A stretch of DNA of 46,924 bases, taken from NCBI GenBank assembly GCA_009731375.1, contig BJOX01000120.1:728269-775192 (forward strand), read 5' to 3'. Shown here piece after piece: positions 22,112 to 46,924 of this stretch. The notes below the pieces were generated by a model that searched no databases, had not been told where the DNA came from, and saw only the letters and a list, made by a program, of their open reading frames with translations. This DNA comes from Paulinella micropora (taxonomy: Eukaryota; Cercozoa; Imbricatea; Euglyphida). Position numbers and translations under genes: made by a program. Position 1 is the stretch's first letter; each line of letters begins with the position of its first letter.

Positions 22112-22137
22112 CTATCTCTATCTCTATCTATCTTTTT
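21619..22137. repeat. Simple repeats downstream of the PARP-finger gene stop codon
   Basis: (TA)n at 21619-21670, (GTAT)n to 21720, (CATA)n at 21837-21910 and (TATC)n at 21990-22134, separated by short unique pieces. The stop codon of the - strand gene is at 22140-22138. Confidence 0.85.
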
Positions 22138-35990
<13,853 letters not shown>

Positions 35991-36435
35991 GCCTACAACT
36001 GATGGAATCAGGAAGTTTCAACATCAAATGCGAATACAACTCGCTAGAACAAACAGCACTACACACATGGTTCGTGCGTAAGACGACGTTGTTGCCGTTG
36101 TCAATGTTGCTGTTTGTCGTTGTCGTTGCCTGTTGCTTTTCCTTGGTTGTTGCTTGCTGGCTGCTCCTGCTCCTGCTGCTGTTGTTGTTGGTGTTGGTGT
36201 TGTTGTTGTTTTTGTTGTCATCGTCGTCGCCGCCGCCGCCACCGTCGTTATCGTCGTCGTCGTCGTCGTCGTTGTTGTTGTTGTTGTTCTTGTTCAATTT
36301 AAATATAAAATCAAACCAATGGCAAGATGATGTGTGGCTAACGGCCTTAAATAGTAACTACCACCCCAAGACTATATTGATGTCTTGCCATCCCCAGCCG
36401 TCGGGACGCCAGAGGATGCTCATGGTACTATACAA
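35991..36435. other. Upstream region of the PARP-finger gene, with TTG/TCG repeats
   Basis: 36080-36290 is (TTG)n and (TCG)n low complexity. No clear TATA box is seen. 36316-36435 begins the repeat family described next. Confidence 0.5.
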
Positions 36436-37800
36436 CTCTAGAGCTCAGAAACAAAACAATAGAGAAGGAAGGAAAAGAGCAAAAGAGCGTGCACTATAGT
36501 AGAACAACAAGAGAGGGAGAAGAGGAAAGTCAGCGAAGGCAGCAAGCTAAAACCATAGAAACAGAACTAGCCTGCCTCTAGAGCTCAGAAACAAAACAAT
36601 AGAGAAGGAAGGAAAGAGCGTGCACTATAGTAGAACAGCAGAAGAGGAAAGTCAGCGAAGGCAGCAGGCTGGAATCATAGAGACAGAACTAGCCTGCAGT
36701 AAGGAAGAAGAGGAGGAAAGAGGGGAGATGGATGGGGAGGAGAAACCCGCCGTGGCCAATGAGAGAGCAGTCCGAGCAACAAGTTAGAAGCTCACGTGAC
36801 AACTATAGCCATATAGTGGGGCTAGCAAACACCAGCAATTAAGTCTCAATTGTTGTTGTTGTTGTTGTTGTTGTTGTGTTGTTGTTGTTGTTGAATTTGA
36901 TCAAAGTAACTAAATCCATGGCGCATGATGGTGCGTGGCTAACGGCCTTCGAGTGCCACTTAAAGACAAGTAATAAATGTCTAATCATCCCCAGCCGACT
37001 CGGGACGCCAGAGCATGCTCACAGTACTATAGCACTGTTGTTGTTGTTGTTGTTGTTCAATTTAATTAATAATATTGTTGTTGTTGTTGCTGCTGTTGCT
37101 GTTGTTGTTGTTGTTCAATTTAATAATAATCATAAATTTAAATAAACTGATTAATGCAAGATGGTGTGTGGCTAAGTTGTTGTTGTTGTTGTTGTTGTTG
37201 TCAATTTAATTAATAATCAATAACTAGTTGGAGTGTGGGTATCGACCAAACTATAATAAAGTAAAATATTAATGCCACTTTCATCCCCGGCCTTTGGGAC
37301 AGTTGTTGTTGCTGTTGTTGTTGCTGTTGTTGTTGTTGTTGTTGTTGTTCTTGTTGTATTGTTGTTGTTGTTTTGTTGTTGTTGTTGCTGTTGTTGTTGT
37401 TGTTGTTGTTGCTGTAGAACAATCTAATTAATATTAATAATAATATTAACTAAATCAGTGGCAAGTTGGTGTGTGGCTTTCGGCTCATATGTGTATACCC
37501 CCAGATATACGCCACTTCCAGACAATTAAATCTAGTCATCCCGTGCCGATTCGAAACGCCGGAGCTTGCTCACTGCACTATATATGATCCAGAGGCTCAA
37601 AAACAATAAATATATATAGAGGAAAAGGGAACCAAAGGACGTGCACTATAGTGGCCAACAACAGGGGAGGGAGAGGAGGAAAGTCAGTGAGGGAGGCAGA
37701 CAAGAACGAGGAGAACTAGCCTACCTAGAAGGAGAAGAGGAAGACAGAGAGGGGAGAGGAAGGAGGAGTAGAGACTCGCCAAGACCATGAGAACAGTGTT
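36310..37800. repeat. Diverged repeat family linked by (TTG)n, with a 140-bp tandem duplication
   Basis: A core reading GATGTGTGGCTAACGGCC, then CCCCAGCCG, CGGGACGCCAGAG and CTCACAGTACTATA, recurs at about 36325, 36915 and 37460, with a part at 37160. Blocks are separated by (TTG)n. Within it, 36436-36575 is repeated in tandem at 36576-36705 (period 140). Confidence 0.6.
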
Positions 37801-38142
37801 CGAGCATAAAGTTAGATGCTCACGCGCGATACTAATATCATAGTATGGGTTGTTGTTGTTGTTGTTGTTACTGTTGTTGTTGTTGTTGCTACGAGACTTT
37901 CCGAGATAATAACCGAGACCGAGATGAACGTTTTTCTCTGCGTCGAAAAGGAGATTGATGAGACCAGAGTGGGTACACAATAACAGGAGAAAAGGCAGAG
38001 AATGTCTACGTGCGGATTCGCTTAATTAACAGTCATGGAATATCAAAAACACTTGTAGCATGTCCATGGCTCCACAGATGAATGCATTTGGAAGCACAAC
38101 AGATTTCACAAGGCCTTTTTCACAAGGGGGGCAGGATATTTT

Positions 38143-39039
38143 GCTTTCACAAGGGGGGCAGATGTTTTGCATAAATCCACAAGGGGGGAGCCAAGTTTTC
38201 AGAAATTCACAGGGGGGGGGGGGACATTTTCTTTTTTTTCCCTCTTTCTTTGTTCTTTTTTCTTTTTTCTTTCTTTTTTTTTCTTCTTTTTTTTTCTTTT
38301 TTCACTCAGAATTCTTTTTCTTTCTTTTCTTTTCTTTTCTTTTTCTGAACTTTTCTTTTTCTTTTCTTTGTCTTAGCTTTTGCTTTTAATTTCTTTAATT
38401 TCTTAGCTTCTTTCTTCTTCTTTCTTCTTTCTTCTTTCTAGCTAGCTATTGATCTTCTTTCTTCTTTTAGCTTTCTTCTTTCTTCCTCTTTCTTTTTTTA
38501 CGCAAACACTGTTTTAATAGCCACTCTTATACGTAGAAGAGATACAATGGAAGAGTATCAAGAGATAAAATGAAAGAAGAAGAAAGAAAACGCGTATAAG
38601 AAAAGAAAAAGCTAGCAAAGAAACGGAAAAGAAAAAGTTGAGAAATAGAAAGAAAAAGATCTAGAAAAGAAGAAAGGAGAAGAAGAAAGAAGAAAGGAAG
38701 AAGAAAGAAGAAGCTAAGAAAATAAAAGAAAAAGCTAAGACAAAAGAAAAAGAAAAGAAAAGAAAAGGAAAGAAGAGAAAAGAAAAGAAAAGAAAAGAAA
38801 AGAAAAGAAAGAAAAGTACTAATTCGGAGTGAAAAAAAGAAAAAAAATAAAAGAAAAGAAAAAGAAAAAAGAAAAAAGAAAAAAGAAAAAGAAAAAGAAA
38901 AGAAAAAGAAAATGTCCCCCCCCCCCCTGTGAATTTCTGAAAACTTGGCTCCACTGCTTTCCTATTAACTACCTTACCTTACCCCCCTTGTGGATTTATG
39001 CAAAACATCTGCCGGTGAAAAATTATAGCAAAATATCCT
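38143..39039. repeat. Large foldback (inverted repeat) element
   Basis: The left arm from 38143 (AGGATATTTTGCT, GCAGATGTTTTGCATAAATC, AGCCAAGTTTTCAGAAATTC, then G run and CTTTT-rich tract) is mirrored by the right arm ending at 39039. Arms are several hundred bp and the loop lies near 38480-38575. The right arm has an extra about 30 bp at 38951-38980. No ORF of interest. Confidence 0.75.
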
Positions 39040-39480
39040 TGTGATTGGACGATTTCACAACGGTTCACCCTGTTCCAACCTCAATCTCTGTGACAAGTGA
39101 TTATCAGTCCGACGTTGCATCTGAAATTGCAAAACATATCATTACGTTACGCTTGCAAAAAGAAATAAATGTTTTGCATTTTATTCCGACAAACCATTGA
39201 TAAACTTACGTTTTCAAAAAGAAGCTACAGAGACAAATCACAAGTCATTCTAGAGACAGATAAAATATTCTGTCTGTGTGTTGTAAGTTTTGTATTACGT
39301 TACGTTTGCAAAACAAAACAACATATAAAAGAAAAGAAAAAAATGTTTTCATCATATTCAGGCAAAAATTGTATAGGAAAGACCAAAAACTTAATACTAC
39401 GTAAATTGCTAAATAATAAGGGAGGTTTGATTTTCAGTTATCATAAGTCAGGGACAGGTATGACACAGAAAGTCGGGCGA
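39040..39480. other. AT-rich spacer, no gene seen
   Basis: Contains a short duplicated phrase (ATTACGTTACG then TTGCAAAA) at about 39138 and 39295. No motif recognised. Confidence 0.45.
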
Positions 39481-39501
39481 GGGACATGATATTTCCGCTA
39501 C

Positions 39502-39682
<181 letters not shown>

Positions 39683-39705
39683 AGACTCACTCCCACCCTC
39701 GCTCT

Positions 39706-39816
39706 ATGGCTGGTGGGGCAGGTACTTCGACCGGTCGGTACATGGTCCAGAGGAAGGTCAGGCGCCCAGTTCGTTGTGAAGACACTGGCGAGGTGCTCAG
39801 CCTCCTGCCTTCCCTC

Positions 39817-39870
<54 letters not shown>

Positions 39871-40564
39871 TTTCTTCCTTCCTTCCTTCCTTCCTTCTTT
39901 CTTTCTTTCTTTCTTTCTTCCTTCCTTCCTTCCTTCTCCCTTCCCTTCCTTCCTTCCTTTCCTTTCCGTTCCTTTCCTTCCTTCCTTCCTTCCTTTTGTC
40001 TTTCTGTCCTCCTGTCTTCCTGTCTTTGTCTTTCTTTCTTTCTTTCTTTCCTTCCTTCCTTCCTTCATTCCTTCCTTCCTTCCTTCCTTCATTCCTTCCT
40101 TCCTTCCTTCCTTCCTTCTTTCCTTCCTTCCTTCCTTCCTTCCTTCCTTCCTTCCTCCCTCCCATCCTCCCTCCCTTCCTTTCTTCCTTCCTTCCTTCCT
40201 TCCTTCCTTTCTTTCTTTCTTTCTTGCTTTCTTGCTTTCTTGCTTTCTTACTTCCTTCCTTCCTTCCTTTCTTCCTTTCTTTCTTTCTTTCTTTTTTTCT
40301 TTCTGTCCTTCCTTTTCATTCTTTCCTTCTTTTCTTCTTTCTTTCTTTTCTTCTTTTCTTCTTTCCTTCCTTTCTTTCTTTTTTTCACTCATTTGCCTGG
40401 ATTGCTTTCCTATCTCTTGTTATTTTACTGTCTTGGTCGGCAGATCTTTCCATCGGTCAGTGAAGCCGCCAGAACGATTGGCAGGACAAAAGGCAGTCTC
40501 AGTACGGCCATCCACCTGGGGCGCAAGTGTGCCGAAATGAACTGGGTCTACCTAGATGAAGAGG
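39706..40564 (+). CDS. Split gene, exons 1-2, NUMOD1-like domain protein
   Basis: Exon 1 (39706-39792, 29 codons) starts MAGGAGTSTGRYMVQRKV and ends RRPVRCEDTGE. Exon 2 (40444-40564) continues IFPSVSEAARTIGRTKGSLS, then AIHLGRKCAEMNWVYLDEE. Joined in phase 0, the motif V-x-C-x-D-T-G-E-I-F-x-S-V-x-E-A-A-R-x-I-G fits the NUMOD1-type helix-turn-helix module found next to homing nucleases and in many protist proteins, so DNA binding is likely. Donor GAG|GTGCTC is weak; acceptor GGTCGGCAG is good. The 651-bp intron is CTTT/CCTT repeat. After exon 2 a GT at 40565 leads into (TC)n. The last exon is unresolved: candidate acceptors near 40688 and 40725 give short tails. AATAAA lies at 40977. Confidence 0.6.
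39793..40443 (+). repeat. Intron of CTTT/CCTT repeats
   Basis: Pyrimidine-only tetranucleotide repeat (CTTT, CCTT) fills almost the whole intron up to the acceptor. Confidence 0.8.
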
Positions 40565-40574
40565 GTCACTTCTT

Positions 40575-40621
<47 letters not shown>

Positions 40622-40725
40622 TCTCTCCACCCTCCTTCTCTCTCTCCTTCTCTCTGTCTGTCTGTCTGTCTCTCTCTCTGTCTCTCAGAGATTGTAGCAA
40701 TAATCTAAGTATCTGCGCTTGACAG
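40565..40725 (+). repeat. (TC)n tract, probable second intron of the NUMOD1-like gene
   Basis: It begins GTCACTTCTTTC directly after exon 2, continues as (TC)n and (TCTG)n, and ends in TCTCTCAG at 40688 or GACAG at 40725. Confidence 0.5.
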
Positions 40726-40976
40726 GACCAAGAGAATAAGCAAGCTTGCCATCAAGAGGGGAGTTTTCCGATCGCTGATGGATGTTGGATCCTGTCACTA
40801 AATATTTTGAAGTTGCGCAAAACAGTGGCGCATCCTTGAAGTTGCGATCATCGGATGGCTATCAAGAGCAATCTCGAACTCCCCAAAATCAGAACGGAGT
40901 TGAGCAAAAGGGCGGTTCAGTGAGGGCCAAGATTTCCGACTGCTTTAATTGTGTACCAACGTTGCATGCTGGAAAA

Positions 40977-40982
40977 AATAAA
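40977..40982 (+). promoter_or_regulatory. AATAAA polyadenylation signal
   Basis: AATAAA about 45 bp before a run of 17 A at about 41025-41041. It could end the NUMOD1-like gene's transcript; the A run might instead be a retroposition tail. Confidence 0.35.
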
Positions 40983-41041
40983 AGCTCTCGCTCTCCAAGG
41001 GAACTACAATTTGTTTTATTATACAAAAAAAAAAAAAAAAA

Positions 41042-41517
41042 TTGCTATCTGATGAACTTATCATCATCTTACACTTTTAAAGATTCCTAATAATAGTCTT
41101 GGTGTCCAGAGTCTGCCAATCATTCGCTCCGAGTCTCGGAGAGGTTGTTTCAAGGAATCATAGTCACAATTACGGCCCTGCTGAGACCGAGACTGTATTA
41201 TTAAGCTGTAGGCGCAGATAGGTAAATATGTGCTACTTTAATATACCCCTGTGTCAGTCCAGACACAATAAGAGGCCGTTAATATTAGTAACCCTCTTAA
41301 CTGGATAACGATAATATTACTAGAAGTGACCGTTACTAGACACTTTTAGACCGGAATATATTACTATGATCGTTAGGCCGGACCACTGGCATTGGCTGGT
41401 GTTTGCTTTGGTTGTTTTTGGCTCCGCTAGTCTCCCACATTTTCCACCATCTTTGATTCTTATTCAAGTTCTAGTCACGATATAACTTCTGAGAACAGAG
41501 AATTGGTTTACTAGCGG
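41042..41517. other. Unique AT-rich spacer before gypsy copy 2
   Basis: No coding signal or repeat recognised. Confidence 0.45.
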
Positions 41518-41755
41518 TGTAATGCCCCCAACGATAGCTCGTAAAAAGTCGGTAATACAACCAAACACAGTCCTCAAGAATGAGAATGATGTCTCGTTAT
41601 ATTAGCTCAGTGAAGCCAAAAAAGGAAAACTGCAACAGACCAGGAATGAAATGGCATCAGGTCCAATCCGGACAAATAATACTGAAAAACAAGCTGGTGC
41701 ACCTGTCACCAGGAAAAGGTACTTTTTACCGGCTATCCGGGGGGTGATGCCTACA
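41518..41755 (-). repeat. 3' LTR of gypsy copy 2 (238 bp)
   Basis: Same ends as the copy 1 LTRs. It shares the T after CTCG and the TTATATT variant with the 5' LTR of copy 1. Confidence 0.92.
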
Positions 41756-42087
41756 GTACCCCCTCCCGATTTTATGACGGAAATAGCATTTTCGTCATAC
41801 ACCTTCTGATTTCTTTCTGCAAATAGTATGCGCTATGGAGTCATGCCACACAGCGCATCGACCCACGGATAGACGCTAAAAGACGATAAATATATTCTCA
41901 TGCGGCACGTCAAAGCGGATTCTCTAGCCTTTCTTGTAAATTTTGAACTCCTTCCCCTCAATTTTTTTTTCGGCAGTATGTCAAGAACAAACGTACTATT
42001 AATAAACAAATACAAGCAACGTGGTGCTGTAGTACGATTCCCCCTTTGATCTCCTTCTTCTTCTTATCATTATCATTATTATTATTA

Positions 42088-42375
42088 TTATTCACAGAGA
42101 GATCGTAAGTACATTGTCTTTTTTAATGACATACCCTTGTATAAGGCGGATATCCTATGATATAGTATTAGGGGGCCAGTCCTAATAGCTATATCCGAAG
42201 TCGAGGTGTATGTACCCGACCCTGCGATATACCGACACAAGTAGAGATTGACCGTGCTCAGGTACGACAGTATATAATCTATCGTAAAAAATAATTTAAT
42301 GAAAGTTTCAGAGAACATTTCATTTTCGAGAACATCATCCCAGGACTTGGAAAGGGTCATACCCGGGAACACCAT
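42088..42375 (-). CDS. Conserved 95-codon ORF in the gypsy copy 2 3' region
   Basis: Matches 5365-5652 of copy 1 with one residue different. Given the near identity of the two copies, conservation of this ORF is not strong evidence that it is translated. Function unknown. Confidence 0.3.
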   Translation of the reverse strand: MVFPGMTLSKSWDDVLENEMFSETFIKLFFTIDYILSYLSTVNLYLCRYIAGSGTYTSTSDIAIRTGPLILYHRISALYKGMSLKKTMYLRSLCE

Positions 42376-42582
42376 CGCTCAATACACTAGCGATCCCCGT
42401 ATACGGTGTAGTATCATCGTCGATCGACCTTTCGCACTCGTATGTTGCGATCGAATGCCAAGTTATATCACTGAGTCTTTTTAATATTCATATTGATAAC
42501 TGATGATGCATGATCAAATCATGATACGCCGTGGGCAATCAATCAGTTTATTTGAGACGCATAAAGAAAAATAGTTTCTTTG

Positions 42583-45500
42583 TCACTGCCTTCGTCGTCT
42601 GGCGCGGATTTCTTTGCCTGGTGGAGGACCACCAACAAAAGTCAGATCGAACTTTGACTGTTCGAGAATGTCCCAGATCTTATTAGGGATTCCGCCCAAC
42701 GATAATTCAAAAGGGACATCAAGCACTCCTCTTGGCAGTGTCTGAATGGTCCACGCAGTGTAATCCTTGTCTCTGGGAGTAATTGTATCATCCCATGTCT
42801 CGAGACTTTTTGCGTCTTTATATACTGGCAGATAATGTCTTGCCTTTGGATCCTCAACCGGGTCCATACTTCTCCAGAACTGGAGTATCGGTTGTACTAT
42901 CTTTGCGGCTGATGATATTTTGAGTGTCCGTGTGACACGCATCTGTCGTGGGACCGCCACGACCCGCATCAAGTATAAGTCTGAGAGAGTGTCATCAGCG
43001 ACATGTTGTTCCGCTGGTCTCATCAGATAGAAAACATTTTTCACCCATGCGATGGTTGCTATCGCATCGCCTTCCTTCCATCGCTCATGGACAATCTCAA
43101 CGTTGCCCGCGTTTGGGTCAGTGTCCGTCCCCTCCTCCTCCTGGTGGACGTCCTTTGATCTCATCGACCTCATCGCCTTCCTCGGTTGGTCGTTGATAAG
43201 ATCATTCCGCGCTCTCCTTAGCTGCGCCTCTGTGATCTTCTCCTTCTTTCCGCTATGCTCTCGCGGAGACTTGGACTGAGTCCCCACCGCGCTTATGCGG
43301 TCAGTCTTCTCCTTGCTGTCCACCTCACTCTCCTCCTTCTCAGCTATCGGTGCCCGATAAGCATCGTCTTGGTCTATGCCAGCCTCCTTGTGGATGGGCG
43401 GCACCTCTTTGAAATCATCCTTCATCCGTTTTAACGCCTCCTCAACGGATTCATCTTCCAGTAAGAAGGGATCATACTTAATCAGCCTTCTTACATTCAC
43501 AATTTGCACCTTCCCTCTACCCCTGATCTTGTAATTCAGAGGTCCCGTCTGTTCCATAATCTGATAAGGTCCTTTCCAGTGAGTGAACAGCTTAGAGCTG
43601 ACTCCCTTCGGGACTTGAGGATGGTACAATAGTACAATATCCCCGACCTGGAACTTGATCTGATCCAAGTGCGCTTGTCGCACCCCTTCAGCATCAGTCT
43701 TTCGGCGCTCCGCCTCTCTATGCGCCCTGACTATTTGTTCCGCCTCCATCTTCACTCTAAGTCTCATCCCAAACAACTCATCCGCATCCGCCCAAGTGTC
43801 TTTTGGGTGAAGGAGCGAAGTCGGGATATCAGGCTCACGCCCATATACTAACTGATATGGCGAGATTGAGCTCTTCGAGCCTCCTAACGCCGTAGAGGGT
43901 AGACAGTTCATTGCAAACGCAAATGATGGTGCTGCCTCGACCCATGCTCTTTGATTCTCCTTCTTCGTGCAATACATCTTTAGCGAGGCTTTGAGGGGTC
44001 TGTGTACCCGCTCGATTTTCCCATTTGCTCGCGGGTTATAGGCAGTAACATATTGCCATTTCATCCCGTAATACTTAGATAGTTTGTCGATGACCTCGTT
44101 ATTAAAGTCCGAGCCTCGATCAGAACATATCTTTCTTGGTACTCCGATCTGTGAGATGATCCTATCGATCAGCGCCTCGGCCGTCGTCTTGCCGGTAACG
44201 TCTTTGACAGGGATGATCCACACATAGTTGGTGGCTCTGTCAATAGCCGTAAGGAGGTATTTGTAACCATCCTTCGATTCTGGGAAAGGTCCCACATGAT
44301 CAATGTGTATAAACTCAAACATCCCCGCATGAAGAGGAAATTCGCCAATCAGGCCGAAATTTGCCTTCAGTGGTGTTTTGTTTATCTTGCACGGGATGCA
44401 TGCATCCACCGCCTGATCTATCTCCTCCTTCATCTTCTTCCACCAGAATCGCCTCGCTACGAACATATGAGTTCGTTGTCGACCCGGATGCGCCAAAAGT
44501 GGGCAATTGTGGGCTGCGACAAATATAAATCGTCTCAGACTCTCCGGTACCCAAAGGGTCCATTTGTCCGGCTGTGACGCATAGCGACCGTGAAGGCCCT
44601 TGTACCACAGTAGACCATCTCTCCATCCCATCTCCTTCATCTGATCTTTGATCGCTTTCGTCATCCGTAGCTCATCCGGGTTCTGATATAACTGTATCAG
44701 TTCTTTAAACTCCGGATCTTGAGCCTGTTGTTGCCTCCATGCGGTAGGCGAGGCTATATGGATAGTACCATCTTCTAGCCGTACCCCGATTCTTTCCGGG
44801 TCATCGTCTAGGTCACTTCTCCGCTCTTGAGGAGGCTCCGCATAAACTTCCTGCGTCTCCTCTTCCTCTCTTATGTTCGCCTTCGCATTCTCATATACCT
44901 CATAGGACCACTCAGCGTCCTCCTGGGTATGTAGCTCACAACATATCCCGTGATCCGGGCCTTGTGGACTGTACCGTAGACCTGTGCGGTCATATCGGAC
45001 TCCACTCGCCATCTCCATCGCCTCAATGTGGCTGACCTCATACACCTTGTCAGTGGACAAGTCTTCCATCTCCACCGTGGACACCAACGCCGATACTTCT
45101 GAGTTAAACTCTAGCCTAGAGAGGCTATCAGCGACCACATTTCGCTTTCCCGGTAGATGGACCATTGTAAAATCGAAACAAGACAAGAACGCTTGCCACC
45201 GCGCCAGCCGTCCCGTCTGTTCATGATTCATCAACCATAACAGGTTATGATGATCAGTTCTGACAGTAAATTGAGGTCCTCCCCACAAATACTCTCTGAG
45301 CCTCTTGAGGGCCCATACTACCGCCAACGCCTCTCTTTGCCTTGTGCAATAGTTTCTCTCCGCCGCACACAACTTCCTACTAATAAACATGATTGGGCGT
45401 AATTTCTTCTCCTCATCCTCTTGTTGTAATACAGCCCCAATCGCAAACTTAGATGCGTCTGTATCGACTACGAATTGTTTCGTAAAGTCGGGCATCGTTA

Positions 45501-46924
45501 ACACCAGTCCTCCGTCTTTCGGGTCTTTGTAAATGAGATCTTTGAGCGCATGAAACGCTTGCAAAGCCTCTTCGTCCCACTTCTCAAAGTCTCCAAAATC
45601 TATCATTTTCTCCACTTTAGCCCGTGTTGCACCCCAATCGGGTATAAACTGGCTATAGTATTGCGCCATCGCAAGGAATGAGTGCAATTCAGTGCGGTTC
45701 TTCGGTATCGGTCGATTCATAATCTCCTCCCTCTTCTCTTTGGATATCGAGACTCGATTATGGGAGATCTCGTACCCTAAGTATGTCACACTCGTCTTGG
45801 CAAGTTGACACTTCTTTAGATTGCACTTCAGGCCAAAAGCTCCGATGCGCCTGAATATATCGGACAAATGATCGATATGCTCCTCCATTGTGTTAGAGTA
45901 TACGATAATGTCATCGATATAGCAAAATGCATATTCTCCCGCCTTCTGTCCCCGCCTTCTCATAAAGCCACCGTCAGACAAATCATCGTACTGACTGCTC
46001 AACATCTTCTGCATCGCCTTCTGGAAAAGTCCTGGGGCTTGCTTGAGGCCCATCGGAAGCACTTTCCATTGGTATATTTCCATACCCACCACAAACGCCG
46101 TCAGCCATCTGGACTTTTCCTCCAGTGGTATCTGCCAGAAGCCATTCTTAAGGTCAATGACCGAATAGAATTTTGCATTCCGCAGTACTCTCCTTCCTTC
46201 TTCTAATGTCGGGAGAGGATTTCTCTCTTCCTCCAGCACCTTGTTAACACGAGCATAGTTAACTGTCAGGCGCCATTCTCCTCCTGGCTTCGGCACTATT
46301 CTCGGTTGTGAGACTATTGAGGATGTTGATCTCTCAATAAAGTCCTCATTGAGCAGCTGTCTTGCTAGCTCCTCCGCTATCTTCGCCTCATGTATACTCA
46401 AATTCGCCCTTCGTGGTGCCGGTGACGGCTCCGCACCCGGTATTTTGTAAATAACCGCAGTGAAATCTTCAGGCTTGACACCACCTGCATGTGGAGGGTC
46501 AAAAATTTCCTTGTTCGCCTCTAATTTGGCTTTTAAAAGCTCCTTCTCCTCCTCCGTGCCTACTCCTTCTTCCAATATTTTCCGCGCCGCCTCTTGATAA
46601 TCTTCATCAGACATCTGCTTATGTTGCTTGAGGGGTTCTCTCCTCCTCCAAGCCTAAGTCCTCTTCCGAGACATCATCTAGGCCCGTCTTTTCATACGTG
46701 ACCGTGTCTGGCTCATCATCTTTACCGAGCTCCACCAGCATGTCAATGAGTCTCGCGTATTGCAAAGGAGCTTTACGGGTGTAAAAACCATCAAAGCATG
46801 TGAATGCTTGCGGTATCAATTTCAACTTGTCGAGGTCTCTGAGCTTCCGCTTGTATGCACTGCTCTGCTCACGAGTTCCCATACGACAAGCCACCACTAG
46901 CTGTTGCTTGCGAGAGGGTACCGG
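42583..46924 (-). pseudogene. pol: Gypsy copy 2 pol (RT, RNase H, integrase), frameshifted upstream of RT
   Basis: One uninterrupted frame of about 1340 codons (46614-42583) covers RT, RNase H and integrase, with the same motifs as copy 1 (YIDDIIVYS; integrase finger and DDE residues). At about 46631-46650 copy 2 lacks 2 bp present in copy 1, which puts the segment between protease and RT (46897-46619) out of frame. The 20-bp deletion of copy 1 is absent here. The gene continues beyond the window edge. Confidence 0.9.

Larger units (their letters stand above)
41518..46924 (-). mobile_element. Ty3/gypsy LTR retrotransposon copy 2, truncated by window end
   Basis: 3' LTR (41518-41755), 3' region and pol are collinear with copy 1 at near identity (offset about 36,723, then about 36,743 past the copy 1 deletion). 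Gag and the 5' LTR lie beyond the window. High identity to copy 1 implies recent activity of this family. Confidence 0.92.

Noticed and set aside
36002-36499. 165-codon + strand frame rich in Val/Leu/Cys
   Set aside because: It is TTG/TCG repeat translation running through low complexity; no domain seen.

Overview
The window is eukaryotic nuclear DNA. It contains protein genes split by GT-AG introns, two Ty3/gypsy LTR retrotransposons, remains of a Polinton/Maverick DNA transposon, a broken second retroelement gag, and about 14 kb of short tandem repeats. The species cannot be named from the sequence; a protist or an invertebrate would both fit. There are two assembly gaps, at 1466-1475 and 32600-32704.

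Layout. (1) 1-17250: a decayed Polinton/Maverick. An adenain-like protease tail and a frameshifted minor capsid gene lie on the + strand. A small ExoX-C-like protein and a protein-primed family B DNA polymerase lie on the - strand. The polymerase is broken by several frameshifts and cut in two by gypsy copy 1 (4777-15373). (2) Gypsy copy 1 carries gag and pol in one frame, separated by a single in-frame UGA followed by CUG; pol has a 20-bp deletion before integrase. (3) 17826-20121: a second, degenerate retroelement gag with CCCH and CCHC zinc motifs. (4) 20122-21618: no gene seen, one imperfect hairpin. (5) 21619-35990: this looks like microsatellite waste (GATA, CATA, TC, CA, CCCTAA, CAA/CAG), but read on the - strand it contains a split gene. 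Twenty micro-exons of 34-115 nt join with matching phases into one frame of 433 codons. The product starts with a PARP-type zinc finger, has a second, altered PARP-type finger, basic and acidic linkers, and an unrecognised helical C-terminal domain. (6) 36000-39480: (TTG)n-associated repeats, a 140-bp tandem duplication and a large foldback element. (7) 39706-40564: the first two exons of a second split gene on the + strand, NUMOD1-like, whose intron is CTTT/CCTT repeat. (8) 41518-46924: gypsy copy 2, nearly identical to copy 1 and cut by the window end.

The main result is region 5. Introns begin with a microsatellite that is in register with the GT donor and commonly run as a microsatellite up to the AG acceptor. 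The edges of many exons have been copied repeatedly together with the neighbouring intron repeat: 5' edges are copied upstream and 3' edges downstream. Synonymous differences between copies confirm the reading frame of several exons. The two gypsy copies each carry a frameshift in pol at a different site, so neither is intact by itself in what can be seen.
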